NCBI GenBank assembly: GCA_021413965.1
Contig: JAIOPI010000016.1
Location: 1 to 49,450, forward strand
Direction of reading: 5' to 3'
Length of the DNA stretch: 49,450 nucleotides
From: Lentisphaerota bacterium
GTDB lineage: Bacteria; Verrucomicrobiota; Kiritimatiellia; UBA8416; JAIOPI01
The position numbers and the translations under genes were made by a program. Positions within the stretch are counted from its first letter, which is position 1; each line of letters begins with the position of its first letter. Positions 16,722 through 28,105 of the stretch are shown in pieces. Below the pieces are notes generated by a model, which had not been told where the DNA came from, made no database searches, and worked only from the letters and a program-made list of their open reading frames with translations.

Positions 16722-18077
16722 ATGCGCACGCTGCGCCTCGCCAGTTTCGGAATTCAGGGTTCGACGAACGACGGGCTGACGCCTGAAATCGTGATGGATT
16801 TCGCGGCCGCCTTCGGCACGTTTCTCGAAGGTCGCTCCGTGCTCGTCGGACGCGACACGCGCCAGTCCAGCCGCATGCTCCACTCCGCGGTGCTGGCCGG
16901 CCTGATGTCCACCGGCTGCGACGTCCTCGATTTCGGCGTCTGCCCCACCCCCATTCTGCAGCTCTCGACCCAGCCCTATGGCGCCGCCGGCGCCGTCTCC
17001 ATCTCCGGCGGCCATAGCCCCATGGGCCATAACGCCCTCCAGCTGATCGGCGCGCAGGGCGCCTACATCGAACCGATCGTGGGCGAGACCGTCCTCGACA
17101 TCTACCACGCGCGGGATTTCACCAAGGCGCGCTGGAATACCCTCGGCAAAGTCCGGCGCGTCACCGATTACGTCGAACCCTACTTCGAACGGCTCGCCGC
17201 CGCGCTGCACACCGACGCCATCCGCAAGGCCGGATTCACCGTCGTCGTCGACCCCGTCAACGGCGCCGGCTGCCGATTCATCCAGCCCTTCGGCGAGCGG
17301 CTCGGCATCAACGTCCTGCCCCTCAACAATGTCGAATCCGGCCACCTGGCGCATGACCCCGAGCCGCGCCCCCGCAACGCCCGCCAGGTCGCCGCGCTCA
17401 TGACCCATATTCCCGCCAACATCGGATTCGTCTCCAGCAGCGACATGGGCCGCCTGTCCATCGTCAGCGAAAGCGGCGAAACCGCAAGCGAGGAATACAC
17501 CTTCCCCATCATCGCCAACCACGTGCTCGCCCGGCAGTCCGGCGTCCTCGTCACCAACTGCTGCAGCACGCGCACCATCGACGACGTCGCCGCCAAGCAT
17601 GGATCAACCGTCACCAAGACGCGCGTCGGGCAGGCCTACGTCATCTCGTCCCTCGCGGACGAGCGCGGCGTGATCGGCGGCGAGGGCAACGGCAGCGTGG
17701 CCCTGCCGTCCTTCAGCCGCGCCTTCGATGCCTTCCTGATGATGGGGCTGATCCTGGAAGCCATGGCCCTGCACGGGCGCCGCGCCTCCGAACTGATCAA
17801 CGACCTGCCGCGCTACCACATCGTCAAGCGCCAGGTCGCGGGCGAACCGCGGCGCGGGTACCAGGCCCTCGAACGCATGGCGCGCACCGAGGACTGGCGC
17901 GCTGACGGCACGTTCAGCGCACTCGACGGCCTGCGCGTGGACTGGCCCGACGGCTGGCTGCATTTGCGCGCCTCCCAGACCGCCCCCATGGTGCGCATCA
18001 TTTCCGAGTCGCGCGATGCCGACGTGGCCGAACGCCGCGCCGTCGATGCGGCCCGCTCACTGGAGCACTTGATGTGA
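16722..18077 (+). CDS. Phosphohexomutase-fold protein, apparently catalytically dead
   Basis: 451 residues with the four-domain alpha-D-phosphohexomutase architecture throughout: SFGIQGSTN at the start, VLVGRDTRQSSRM, VDPVNGAG near 177-183, GVIGGEGNGSVALP (sugar loop, 317-330) and a C-terminal RASQTAPMVRI phosphate loop. The catalytic loop that should read TASHNP reads SGGHSP (95-100), so the phospho-accepting serine is Gly. The metal loop that should read DxDxDR reads SSDMGR (239-244), losing two of three Asp. The protein should therefore not bind Mg or carry phosphate as usual. AAGGA lies 4 bp before the ATG. It overlaps the next, intact paralogue by 4 bp, suggesting coupled expression and perhaps a heteromer or sensor role (inference). 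Confidence 0.85.
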   Translation: MRTLRLASFGIQGSTNDGLTPEIVMDFAAAFGTFLEGRSVLVGRDTRQSSRMLHSAVLAGLMSTGCDVLDFGVCPTPILQLSTQPYGAAGAVSISGGHSPMGHNALQLIGAQGAYIEPIVGETVLDIYHARDFTKARWNTLGKVRRVTDYVEPYFERLAAALHTDAIRKAGFTVVVDPVNGAGCRFIQPFGERLGINVLPLNNVESGHLAHDPEPRPRNARQVAALMTHIPANIGFVSSSDMGRLSIVSESGETASEEYTFPIIANHVLARQSGVLVTNCCSTRTIDDVAAKHGSTVTKTRVGQAYVISSLADERGVIGGEGNGSVALPSFSRAFDAFLMMGLILEAMALHGRRASELINDLPRYHIVKRQVAGEPRRGYQALERMARTEDWRADGTFSALDGLRVDWPDGWLHLRASQTAPMVRIISESRDADVAERRAVDAARSLEHLM

Positions 18078-19435
18078 AGGACTATCTCAAGGTCGGCATC
18101 TCGGGCGTGCGCGGCATCGCCGGCGAAACCTTCACCCCTCAGCTCGCCGCCGCCTTCGCCCACGCCTTCGGCTCCTACGGCGGCCGCGGATCCGTGCTGG
18201 TCGGGCGCGACACGCGTGCCAGTGGCGAGATGTTCGAGCAGGCCGTCATCGCCGGCCTCCAAAGCGCGGGCTGCCAGCCCATCCTCGCCGGCATCGTGCC
18301 CACGCCTTCCCTGCTCATGCTGACGCGCAAACTCGGCGCGCGTGGCGGGATCGCCATCACCGCCAGCCACAACCCGGCCCCCTGGAACGCCCTGAAGTTC
18401 GTCGATTCCTCCGGCCTCTTCCTCTCGCCCTCCCGCGCCACGGAGTTCTTCGACGTCTACCACCAGGGCGAATTCAAGATGGTGCCCGAAAATGAAATTC
18501 CCGGCGCCACCCTGCTCACCGACCCCATGGCCTGGCACCGCGAAAAAATCTTCGCCTATGTCGATGTCGAGGCCATCCGCCGCGCACGCTTCAAAGTCGC
18601 CGTCGATTGCTGCAACGGCGTCGGCGCCCTTCACTCGCGCCCTTTTCTCGAGGCCCTTGGCTGTGAGGTCGTCACGTGCGGCGACCGCATCACCGGCGAC
18701 TTCGACCGCGAGCCCGAACCCCTCCCCGGCAACCTGGGCACGCTCGGACAACTGGTCAGCGATGCACACTGCGTCATCGGGTTCGCACAGGACCCCGACG
18801 GCGACCGCCTCGCCCTCGTCAACGAGTTCGGCAAGCCCATCGGCGAAGATCTGACCGTGGCCTTCGGCGTGCGGCAGGTCCTCGACCACCACGCGCGCGG
18901 TCCCGTCGTGGTGCACATGTCCACCAGCCGATGCGTGCGCGCCGTGGCCGAGCAGCGCGGCGTGCCGTTCCACTTGGCCCGCATCGGCGAAATCAATGTG
19001 ACCGAGAAAATGCTCAGCGTCGGGTCCGTCGTCGGCGGCGAAGGCAACGGCGGCATCATCATCCCCGCCATCCATCCCTGCCGCGACAGCTTCACCGGCA
19101 TGGCCATCGTCCTTGAATTGCTGGCCCTGAGCGGAAAGACCGTCTCCCAGCTGCGCGCCGAGACGCCCACGTACTACATGGTGAAGGATAAGATTCCGAT
19201 TCGCAACGAGGCCGCCGTCGGCATCCTGCGCGCCATCCGGCGCCGCTACGAACATGAGGAAATCAGCCTGCTGGACGGCGTCCACGTCGACCTGAAGGAC
19301 CGCTGGTTCCACGCCCGCATGTCCAATACCGAACCCGTGATGCGCCTGACGTCGGAAGCGCCCGACGAAGCCAGCGCGCGCGCCCTCGTGGCGGAACTCA
19401 AAGCCGAAGTTGAGCGCGCCACCGCCCTCGCCTAA
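18074..19435 (+). CDS. Phosphohexomutase (phosphoglucosamine/phosphomannomutase family)
   Basis: 453 residues starting at GTG within GTGA, overlapping the previous stop. All family motifs are intact: GISGVRGIAGE, VLVGRDTRASGEM, catalytic ITASHNPAPWNALKF with Ser98, metal loop DPDGDR (240-245), sugar loop GGEGNGGIII and phosphate loop RMSNTEPVMRL. It should interconvert hexose 1- and 6-phosphates through a phosphoserine. The GlmM-like length and NTEP loop fit phosphoglucosamine mutase or a phosphomannomutase/phosphoglucomutase; substrate cannot be settled from motifs, so no symbol is given. Its tandem neighbour is a dead paralogue. Converges on the esterase with only 3 bp between the stops. 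Confidence 0.9.
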   Translation: MKDYLKVGISGVRGIAGETFTPQLAAAFAHAFGSYGGRGSVLVGRDTRASGEMFEQAVIAGLQSAGCQPILAGIVPTPSLLMLTRKLGARGGIAITASHNPAPWNALKFVDSSGLFLSPSRATEFFDVYHQGEFKMVPENEIPGATLLTDPMAWHREKIFAYVDVEAIRRARFKVAVDCCNGVGALHSRPFLEALGCEVVTCGDRITGDFDREPEPLPGNLGTLGQLVSDAHCVIGFAQDPDGDRLALVNEFGKPIGEDLTVAFGVRQVLDHHARGPVVVHMSTSRCVRAVAEQRGVPFHLARIGEINVTEKMLSVGSVVGGEGNGGIIIPAIHPCRDSFTGMAIVLELLALSGKTVSQLRAETPTYYMVKDKIPIRNEAAVGILRAIRRRYEHEEISLLDGVHVDLKDRWFHARMSNTEPVMRLTSEAPDEASARALVAELKAEVERATALA

Positions 19436-19438
19436 GCC

Positions 19439-20215
19439 TCAGCCCGCAACAGATCGCGCCGGCTTGGCGCCCGCCGTCTCCTGCATCCACCGTAGACAGT
19501 CGGCGGCCCACCCATATGGCGCGCCCAGGCCGAGGCCGTGCGCCCCCTTCGGGTAAATGTGCAGCTCGAACGGCACGCCGTGCCGCCGCAGAGCCTGCGC
19601 CATGGCCAGACTGTTTTCCACCGGCACCGCCCCGTCATCCCCCGTGTGCCACAGGAAACATGGCGGTGACGTGGCGGACACCATCCGCTCGCACGACAGC
19701 GATTCCAACAGCGCCTCCGACGCCTGGTCCCCCGCCAGGTTTCGCATGGACCCGGCGTGGCCATGCGCGCCCCGCGCGAGGATCACGGGGTAACACAGCA
19801 CCCCGAAGTCCGGGCGCAGCGATACGTCGCTCGCGTAGCGATCCCACGCGCCCATCGCATGTGCCGCCAGATGCCCTCCCGCCGAGGATCCCATCACGCC
19901 CAAACGATTCGGATCGACGCCCAGTTCGCTCGCGTGCGCGCGCACCGTGCCAATCGCCGCCAGCGCATCTTCCAGCATCGCCGGATGCCGAAACCCTGCG
20001 GACCCCAGCCGGTACGTCACGACGAAGCACGCCACCCCCGCCTTGGCAAAATGCTCCGCGTAGCCCCGGCCCTCATGCTCGGCGAGACCGCCGTAGCCGC
20101 CGCCCGGAAAGATGATCAGCCCCAGACCGGATCCCTTGTGTTCCGGCATCCAGCATGCAAGGCTCGGTGAGGGGTGCGTGGTTCCGCTCGCCAGGCTGCC
20201 TGTGAGTATCTTCAT
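19439..20215 (-). CDS. Alpha/beta-hydrolase, BD-FAE/acetyl-xylan-esterase-like
   Basis: 258 residues. Oxyanion-hole segment LIIFPGGGYGGLAEHEG replaces the HGGG of the family. The nucleophile elbow is GVMGSSAGGHLAAHA (Ser in GSSAGG), the acid is probably Asp in HTGDDGAVPVENS, and the base is His in PKGAHGLGLG. This pattern matches small carbohydrate and feruloyl esterases often annotated as endo-1,4-beta-xylanase B or BD-FAE. No secretion signal is seen, so a cytoplasmic role on imported oligosaccharides is plausible. The ATG at 20215 overlaps the YkvA stop (ATGA), so the two are translated in tandem. Confidence 0.85.
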   Translation of the reverse strand: MKILTGSLASGTTHPSPSLACWMPEHKGSGLGLIIFPGGGYGGLAEHEGRGYAEHFAKAGVACFVVTYRLGSAGFRHPAMLEDALAAIGTVRAHASELGVDPNRLGVMGSSAGGHLAAHAMGAWDRYASDVSLRPDFGVLCYPVILARGAHGHAGSMRNLAGDQASEALLESLSCERMVSATSPPCFLWHTGDDGAVPVENSLAMAQALRRHGVPFELHIYPKGAHGLGLGAPYGWAADCLRWMQETAGAKPARSVAG

Positions 20216-20586
20216 GCCGACGAGGATACGGCCGCCGCACCGGAGGTGTCATCTCCAAACCAGGCCTTCAGCTGCGCGCTGGCCTGGTCGCGGTGCCGCT
20301 TATTGATCCGCATGGCAATGGCGGCCAGCGCCGCCGCAATGGCCCCCGCGTCGTCCGCATAGCCCGCAAATGGCGTCAGGTCAGGGATCGCATCGAGAGG
20401 AAATATGAGATAACCCAGCGCCGCCGCCACCACCCCCTTGGCCCACGCCGGCGTCTTCGGATCAATGCCCACATAATACAGGATCAGCGCCTGGTGCAGA
20501 CTCCCGCGTCCAATCTGCCGGGCGTACGTCTTGACCTTCTTCCAAAACGACGCCTTCGAAAAATGCTTTGAGAAATCCTCGGTCAT
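20212..20586 (-). CDS. YkvA/DUF1232 small membrane protein
   Basis: 124 residues. The DUF1232 core ALGYLIFPLDAIPDLTPFAGYADDAGAIAAALAAI, with its P-x-D-x-x-P-D turn and YxDD motif, is clear. The family consists of short proteins with one or two hydrophobic helices and no defined biochemical role. The ATG at 20586 has GGAG 6 bp upstream; longer in-frame sequence is low-complexity and not family-like. It is coupled to the esterase by a 4-bp overlap. The 202 bp between it and the upstream ClpX-like gene (20587-20788) hold no recognised gene. Confidence 0.85.
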   Translation of the reverse strand: MTEDFSKHFSKASFWKKVKTYARQIGRGSLHQALILYYVGIDPKTPAWAKGVVAAALGYLIFPLDAIPDLTPFAGYADDAGAIAAALAAIAMRINKRHRDQASAQLKAWFGDDTSGAAAVSSSA

Positions 20587-20788
20587 GCCTGACTCCCCGT
20601 GTCCCGGCCAGCCCCGGCCCTCGCAGGCCGCAGCCGGAGCGGCCCAGACGAGAGGACCGGAAACCTCAAAAAGGCACAGACGCCGCCACGCGGACCCCAC
20701 ACGGCCAGCATGCGCATGCCCATGCGGTGTCCCTTGTGCCTTTTCGCAGCCGATCCAACACGCCGTCTGATTCGATCCGGCTTGAAGC

Positions 20789-22357
20789 CTATCCGTTGAA
20801 ACTCTCCGCCACGCGGCGAGACAGTTCCTCCGCCGGCGACTCCACCAGCTTGCGCGTGACCGCAAACCGATTACGCCCCGTGTTGCGCGCAATCAGCTTC
20901 AGCGCATACTCGAAGTCGCGGAAGCGTTCGCCGCTCACCTCGGCCACCGTGCGATGCCCCGCCAGGCACAGGTCGACGAGCGCCTCCCGCGCCTCCTTGG
21001 CGAACGTCAGGCGGATGCCGTGGGCCGCCTCAAAGGACACCGCGTACGCCCGCAGGTCCGCCTCCAGCGCCGCCCGATGCGCGCGTTCCTCCTGCTTGAG
21101 CGCCGCCGCCAGCGCCGCCGGGACATCCGCCACCGTCTGCTCCGTGACCTCAAATCGCTTGATCGTCGTCGACGGCAACTCGAACTTGAAGTCACGGAAC
21201 ATGCGCTCAAGCACCGTCATCAGCCCGCGCGCCCCGGTCTTCTCCGCGTGGGCCAATTCGGCCACGCGGCGGATCGCCGCATCCTGCATGCGGAACTGAA
21301 GGCCGTACCCCTCGAAGTCCGCCCGGTACTGTGCCAGGACACTCCCTTCGGAACGCTTCATGATGGCCTCGAGGTCGGCCACGTCCAGCGGATCGAACAC
21401 CACGCGCACCGGCAGCCGCCCGATGAACTCCGGCTCGAACCCGTAGTCCATGAAGTCCCGCGTCGTCGCCTGCCGCAGGCAGTCCCCCTCGCTGCGCTCG
21501 CCGGCAGCCCCGCTCCCGAACCCGATCTGGCTCTTCTGCAGGCGCTGCCGCACCTGCTCCGCCAGCTTGTCGAACGCCCCGCTCACGATGAACAAGATGT
21601 GTCGCGTGTTGACCGACTGACGCGGCGGCTCGTTCCCGCGTTGCATGGTCATGACCGCCTGCATCTGCCCGATGATGTCCGTCTGGCTGAACAGACCGAC
21701 GTCCGTGTCTTCCATGAGCTTGAGCAGGTTGATCTGCACGCCGCGCCCGGACACGTCCTTGCCGCCGGCCGTCGACTGCGCCGCTATCTTGTCGATCTCG
21801 TCCATGAACACGATCCCGTATTGCGCCAGGTCGACGTCACCGTCGGCGGCCTTCACGAGATCGCGCACGAGATCCTCCACGTCGTGCCCGACGTAGCCCG
21901 TTTCACTGAACTTGGTGGCATCCGCCTTGACGAAAGGCACGCCGATCAGCCTGGCCGCGCAGCGCATCATGTAGGTCTTGCCCACGCCCGTGGGACCGAG
22001 GAACAGGATGTTGTGCTTGGCATACTCCACCTCGCCCGCCGCGGGATCCGCCAGGCAGCGCCGGACATGGTTGTAGTGGTCGCAAAGCGCCACCGCGAGC
22101 ACCTTCTTGGCTTCGTCCTGACGAATCACGAAGCGGTTCAGGTAGTCGCGGATGTCCCGCGGCTTGAGGTTGAACGCGCGAATGGACTCCAGCGGATCCT
22201 CGGCCGGCTCCGCCGGCTCGCGCGCGGGGGGGCCGTCGGCCGCGGCAGGCGCGGTCTTGTCGCGCTTGACGAAGAAGGAAAGATTCGCGCGGCGCAACAC
22301 ATCCTGAAGCTGGTCCTCCAGGCTGCCATCCGGAGCATCGGGGCGTTGGTCGGTCAT
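20789..22357 (-). CDS. ClpX-like AAA+ unfoldase without zinc domain and with a C-terminal extension
   Basis: 522 residues. The AAA+ core resembles ClpX: Walker A GPTGVGKT (121-128), pore loop GYVGHDVE (154-161), Walker B IVFMDEIDKI (182-191), QKSQIGFGSG (275-283, matching the IGF loop that docks ClpX on ClpP), EFIGRLPV arginine finger (310-317) and sensor-2 GARGLM (375-380). The ClpX N-terminal zinc-binding domain is absent, replaced by a Pro/Ala/Glu-rich stretch. About 110 extra residues follow the small AAA lid (ERAHRAALEADLRAY, then AREALVDLC). ATG 22357 is chosen for its GGAGGTGA site. It probably unfolds proteins for ClpP or another partner; ClpP is not in the window. It may be a second ClpX in this genome (inference). 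Confidence 0.85.
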   Translation of the reverse strand: MTDQRPDAPDGSLEDQLQDVLRRANLSFFVKRDKTAPAAADGPPAREPAEPAEDPLESIRAFNLKPRDIRDYLNRFVIRQDEAKKVLAVALCDHYNHVRRCLADPAAGEVEYAKHNILFLGPTGVGKTYMMRCAARLIGVPFVKADATKFSETGYVGHDVEDLVRDLVKAADGDVDLAQYGIVFMDEIDKIAAQSTAGGKDVSGRGVQINLLKLMEDTDVGLFSQTDIIGQMQAVMTMQRGNEPPRQSVNTRHILFIVSGAFDKLAEQVRQRLQKSQIGFGSGAAGERSEGDCLRQATTRDFMDYGFEPEFIGRLPVRVVFDPLDVADLEAIMKRSEGSVLAQYRADFEGYGLQFRMQDAAIRRVAELAHAEKTGARGLMTVLERMFRDFKFELPSTTIKRFEVTEQTVADVPAALAAALKQEERAHRAALEADLRAYAVSFEAAHGIRLTFAKEAREALVDLCLAGHRTVAEVSGERFRDFEYALKLIARNTGRNRFAVTRKLVESPAEELSRRVAESFNG

Positions 22358-22441
22358 GACGGTCACCTCCAGCAATGTGCATCGTGGTCCGTCCTCGGCC
22401 GGCGAACCGCGGGGCTGATGAATGGGCATGTGCGGCGAGGG

Positions 22442-22471
22442 TTGTCTCGGACCCCGGCATCATGCTAGACT
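22442..22471 (+). promoter_or_regulatory. Candidate sigma70 promoter of the FmdB gene
   Basis: TTGTCT (22442-22447), 18-bp spacer, TAGACT (22466-22471), about 42 bp from predicted start to the ATG at 22520. Confidence 0.5.
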
Positions 22472-22519
22472 TGCTCTCGCCGCCGAAGCAAGTACGAGTG
22501 GCCCTGCGGAGACGAAACC

Positions 22520-22771
22520 ATGCCGATTTATGAATATCGGGCCCGCGACGAACACGTATCCTGCCCCACGTGCGCCCACGGCTTTGAGCGCCTCCAGCGG
22601 CTCAGCGATACGGTCCTGACCGTCTGCCCGCGCTGTGGCGCCCCCGTGGTGAAACTGATCTCAGCCCCGTCCGTCGGCGGCTCAAAAAGCGGCCTCGACG
22701 ACCGCGCCAAGGCCGCCGGTTTCCACAAACTCAAGCGACTGGGCAAAGGCGAATACGAGAAGACGTACTAG
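22520..22771 (+). CDS. FmdB-family zinc-ribbon regulatory protein
   Basis: 83 residues beginning MPIYEYRARDE, the family hallmark, with two Cys pairs (SCPTCAHGFE and VCPRCGAPVV) forming a zinc ribbon over residues 1-50 and a Gly/Lys-rich tail ending GKGEYEKTY. Members occur widely as small putative regulators; their direct function is not established. A GGAG site precedes the ATG. It diverges from the ClpX-like gene. Confidence 0.9.
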   Translation: MPIYEYRARDEHVSCPTCAHGFERLQRLSDTVLTVCPRCGAPVVKLISAPSVGGSKSGLDDRAKAAGFHKLKRLGKGEYEKTY

Positions 22772-22782
22772 CGGCCGTGGCC

Positions 22783-23688
22783 TCACGGCGGCGATGGGAC
22801 CAGCACCTTCAAGCTCGCGGGATGGACCCGCACGTCCACGACCGCGGGCGCGTCCAGCAGTTCGCCATCAACCTGAATGGCCGCCGGATGCATGCGCCGC
22901 ACCGTCATCGTGCGAAACCGGTGCGTCTTGACCTGCGGCAGACGCGACAGCGATCCGTTGAAGAGCCGCCCGATGTTTCCGATCAGGCGCGCGATATCCT
23001 GCCGCAACGCCACCACCAGTTCCAGGTGGCCGTCGTCGGCACGCGCATCCGGGGCAATCTGCGCGCCGCCACCGTACTGCGAAAGATTGGCCACCGTGAA
23101 CAGCATCGGCTTGCGAAACGACAGTTCGCGCTGCCCGTCCAGGATCACCGTGAAATCCTGCGGCACGTAGTCGAGAAATTCCTGCACGCCGGCAAACAGG
23201 TACGGGATGAAGCCGCGCACCGGCGAACGCGCAAAGGATTCCGCGATCGCCGCCTCCCACGCCATGCTGCAGGTCACGAGAAAGGGACGCTTGCCCACAA
23301 CGCCCACATCAATGGACTTGACCGTGGCACTCGCCAGGACCTCGACCGCCCGTTCCGGCAGCAGAGGGATCTCGAAGTGCCGCGCAAACCCGTTCCCGCT
23401 TCCCACCGGCACAATGCCCAGCGCCACATCCGTCCCAATCAGCGTGCGGCCGATCGTGTTGACCGTGCCGTCCCCGCCCACCACGAGCATCACGTCCACC
23501 CCGCGCTCCACGGCCCGCTGCGCCTTGGCCACCCCATCGTCCACGCTCTGGCAGAACTGATAGCTGACCTCGTTGCCCGGAACGTCCCAGACCCGGTCCA
23601 CCGCCTTGCGCATGCGGTCAAATGACCAGCGCAAACCGGAACGCGGGTTGACCAGGATCCAGACCCGTTTGGCATTAGACTTCTTCAT
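22783..23688 (-). CDS. Diacylglycerol/lipid kinase (DagK/YegS/BmrU family)
   Basis: 301 residues. N-terminal domain VWILVNPRSG, then VVGGDGTVNTIG (the GGDGTxN nucleotide loop), then GIVPVGSGNGFARH. The C-terminal beta-sandwich domain contains ITVDG-like IQVDGELL near the end, typical of the family. Phosphorylates diacylglycerol or related lipids at the inner membrane; YegS-like proteins can act on phosphatidylglycerol, and the GSGNGxAR variant of the second motif is common in bacterial and sphingoid relatives, so the lipid is open. No clear ribosome site precedes the ATG; a minus-strand TTGCGC-17-TAGAGT (23730-23702) suggests a very short leader. Confidence 0.9.
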   Translation of the reverse strand: MKKSNAKRVWILVNPRSGLRWSFDRMRKAVDRVWDVPGNEVSYQFCQSVDDGVAKAQRAVERGVDVMLVVGGDGTVNTIGRTLIGTDVALGIVPVGSGNGFARHFEIPLLPERAVEVLASATVKSIDVGVVGKRPFLVTCSMAWEAAIAESFARSPVRGFIPYLFAGVQEFLDYVPQDFTVILDGQRELSFRKPMLFTVANLSQYGGGAQIAPDARADDGHLELVVALRQDIARLIGNIGRLFNGSLSRLPQVKTHRFRTMTVRRMHPAAIQVDGELLDAPAVVDVRVHPASLKVLVPSPP

Positions 23689-23761
23689 GCGTTCGGCCTA
23701 GACTCTAATCCCGCATGCGATTTGGCGCAATCGCCGAAAGCGCAGCCGGGAACGACAACCC

Positions 23762-25351
23762 ATGGAACTCGTGGTCCAGCGCCTCAACGTCTTGGTGGTC
23801 GAAGATAACGATGGCGATGCGCGCCTGCTGCAGGAGGCGCTTCGCGAGGCCGCCCCGACTCCGGTGACCATGTCCCGCACCACCAGCCTGAAGGCCGCCC
23901 GCGATTATCTCGCCGTCCAGACGCCTGACGCCATCCTGCTCGACCTGCATCTCCCCGACAGCCAGGGACTGGATACGCTGCGCCGCCTTGCGCAGGAAAC
24001 CCCCCGCACGCCCATCATCGTCCTGACGGGACTGAACGATGAATCGGTGGCCGCGCAGGCCCTGCGAGAAGGCGCGCAGGATTACCTGCTCAAGGGCGAA
24101 CTGGAGACGCGCCTGCTGCTGCGCGCGATCCGGTACGCCATGGAACGCAAGGAGAATGCCGTCGTTCTGCGCGACGTCCAGGAGCAACTGCTCCAGGCCC
24201 AGCGCATGGAGGCCGTCGGCCGCCTCGCCGGGGGCATCGCCCATGATTTCAACAACCTGCTCACCGTCATCCAGGGCTATGCGCGCCTGCTGCTGGACAC
24301 CCTTCCCGCCCACAATGCCACCCGCCACGACATCTCCGCCATCGCCCAGGCCGCGGATCGTGCCGCCCGCCTGACCCAGCAGTTGCTCGCCTACAGCCGC
24401 AAGCAAGTCCTCCAGATGCGCGTGCTGGACCTGGACGTCGTGGTCAAGGGCATGGCCCAGCTCCTGCAGCGCACACTCACCGAAACCATCACGCTGTCCG
24501 TGTCCGCCGCTCCCGATCTCGGCCAGGTCGAAGCCGACGCCAGCCAGATCGAACAGGTCGTCGTCAACCTGGCGGTGAATGCGCGCGATGCCATGCCCGC
24601 CGGCGGCCGGTTGATGATTGCGTGCGAGAACATCGTCATCGATTCCGCATGGGTCAAGCGCCACCCGGAAGTGCAGCCCGGCGCCTACGTGCAACTGGCG
24701 GTCACCGACACCGGCGTCGGCATGCCGCCCACCGTGGCGCAGCACGTCTTCGATCCCTTCTTCACCACGAAACCCTTCGGACAAGGCACCGGTTTGGGCC
24801 TGTCCACGGTCTACGGGATCGTCAAACAGCACCGCGGGCACATCTGGGTCTACAGCGAGCCCGGCCATGGAACCACCTTCAAGATCGCACTGCCGCGCGC
24901 GGACCGCCCAGCCCGCTCGTCCGACGCGGGAGCCCCGGCGCCGGCGGCCCCCGCCCGCGGCACGGAAACGCTCCTGCTGGTGGAGGATGAAACCGACATC
25001 CTCAACATGCTGCTGACGTATCTGAAGGGCCTCGGCTACCGCGTCCTCGCCGCCCCCACCGCCCAGCAGGCCATGCAACTGATGGACACGCATCACAAAG
25101 TCATCGCGCTGATCGTGTGCGATGTGGTCCTGCCCGACCTCTCGGGGCCCGAATTGTACGAGGGCCTGCGCGCCATCAACCCGGACCTCAGAATCCTGTT
25201 CATGTCGGCCTATCCCGGCGATGCCATCTTGCAGCGCGGCCTGATCGCCGCGGACACGCCGTTCATCGGCAAACCATTCACGCCCGAAGCCCTCTCCCGG
25301 CGTATCCGGGATGTGCTCGATGCCCAGCAGCCGGTGGTGCCCGCCGGGTGA
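23762..25351 (+). CDS. Hybrid sensor kinase: REC, HisKA, HATPase, REC
   Basis: 529 residues, no membrane segments. REC1 (8-125) has phospho-acceptor D61 ([11 protein letters not shown]) and K111. The kinase core has [14 protein letters not shown] with H161, N-box [18 protein letters not shown], and [18 protein letters not shown] Pro/Ala linker (380-400) leads to REC2 (403-522) with D454 ([11 protein letters not shown]) and K504. The order receiver-kinase-receiver means input comes through the first receiver rather than a sensor domain. First of five plus-strand genes; 22 bp before the next kinase. The signal is not identifiable. Confidence 0.9.
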   Translation: MELVVQRLNVLVVEDNDGDARLLQEALREAAPTPVTMSRTTSLKAARDYLAVQTPDAILLDLHLPDSQGLDTLRRLAQETPRTPIIVLTGLNDESVAAQALREGAQDYLLKGELETRLLLRAIRYAMERKENAVVLRDVQEQLLQAQRMEAVGRLAGGIAHDFNNLLTVIQGYARLLLDTLPAHNATRHDISAIAQAADRAARLTQQLLAYSRKQVLQMRVLDLDVVVKGMAQLLQRTLTETITLSVSAAPDLGQVEADASQIEQVVVNLAVNARDAMPAGGRLMIACENIVIDSAWVKRHPEVQPGAYVQLAVTDTGVGMPPTVAQHVFDPFFTTKPFGQGTGLGLSTVYGIVKQHRGHIWVYSEPGHGTTFKIALPRADRPARSSDAGAPAPAAPARGTETLLLVEDETDILNMLLTYLKGLGYRVLAAPTAQQAMQLMDTHHKVIALIVCDVVLPDLSGPELYEGLRAINPDLRILFMSAYPGDAILQRGLIAADTPFIGKPFTPEALSRRIRDVLDAQQPVVPAG

Positions 25352-25373
25352 CCGCTTGGAGGTAACGTTCCGC

Positions 25374-27617
<2,244 letters not shown>

Positions 27618-27658
27618 ACCCGCCCGGGAGCCACCGCCATCTGAAAGGGTACACGGTC

Positions 27659-28105
27659 ATGCACACGGAACGGTCGCGCCCCATCCGCATCCTGCTCGTC
27701 GAAGACAACCCCGGCGATGTCCAGCTCACGCGCGAAGCCCTGCGCGAAAACAAGGTGATGAACGAGTTGTACGTCGCCCGCGACGGCGAAGAGGCGCTGC
27801 GCTTCCTGCGACGCGAGGATACGTTCGCCACCGCCCCCCGGCCCGAGCTCATTCTCCTCGATCTCAACCTGCCCCGCAAAGACGGCCGCGAAGTGCTCGC
27901 GGACATCAAGAGTGATCCCGACCTGCGGCGCATCCCCGTGGTCGTGCTCACAACGTCCAAGGCGGAAAGCGATATCATCCGCTCCTATGACCTGCACGTG
28001 AACTGCTACGTCACCAAACCCCTCAACCTCGATCGCTTCATGGACGTCGTGCGCGAAATCAAGACGTTCTGGCTTTCGATCGTCGAACTGCCGCCGGCGG
28101 GATGA
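27659..28105 (+). CDS. Rcp1-type single-domain response regulator
   Basis: 148 residues, one receiver domain: [18 protein letters not shown], phospho-acceptor D68 in [24 protein letters not shown] and [11 protein letters not shown] with the conserved Lys. The NPGDVxLxxEAL opening and [12 protein letters not shown] are typical of Rcp1-like partners of phytochrome-class kinases, and such a kinase lies just upstream. No output domain. The ATG at 27659 has AAAGGG upstream; an upstream GTG would overlap the kinase gene and is less likely. It overlaps the rhodanese gene by 4 bp. Confidence 0.9.
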   Translation: MHTERSRPIRILLVEDNPGDVQLTREALRENKVMNELYVARDGEEALRFLRREDTFATAPRPELILLDLNLPRKDGREVLADIKSDPDLRRIPVVVLTTSKAESDIIRSYDLHVNCYVTKPLNLDRFMDVVREIKTFWLSIVELPPAG

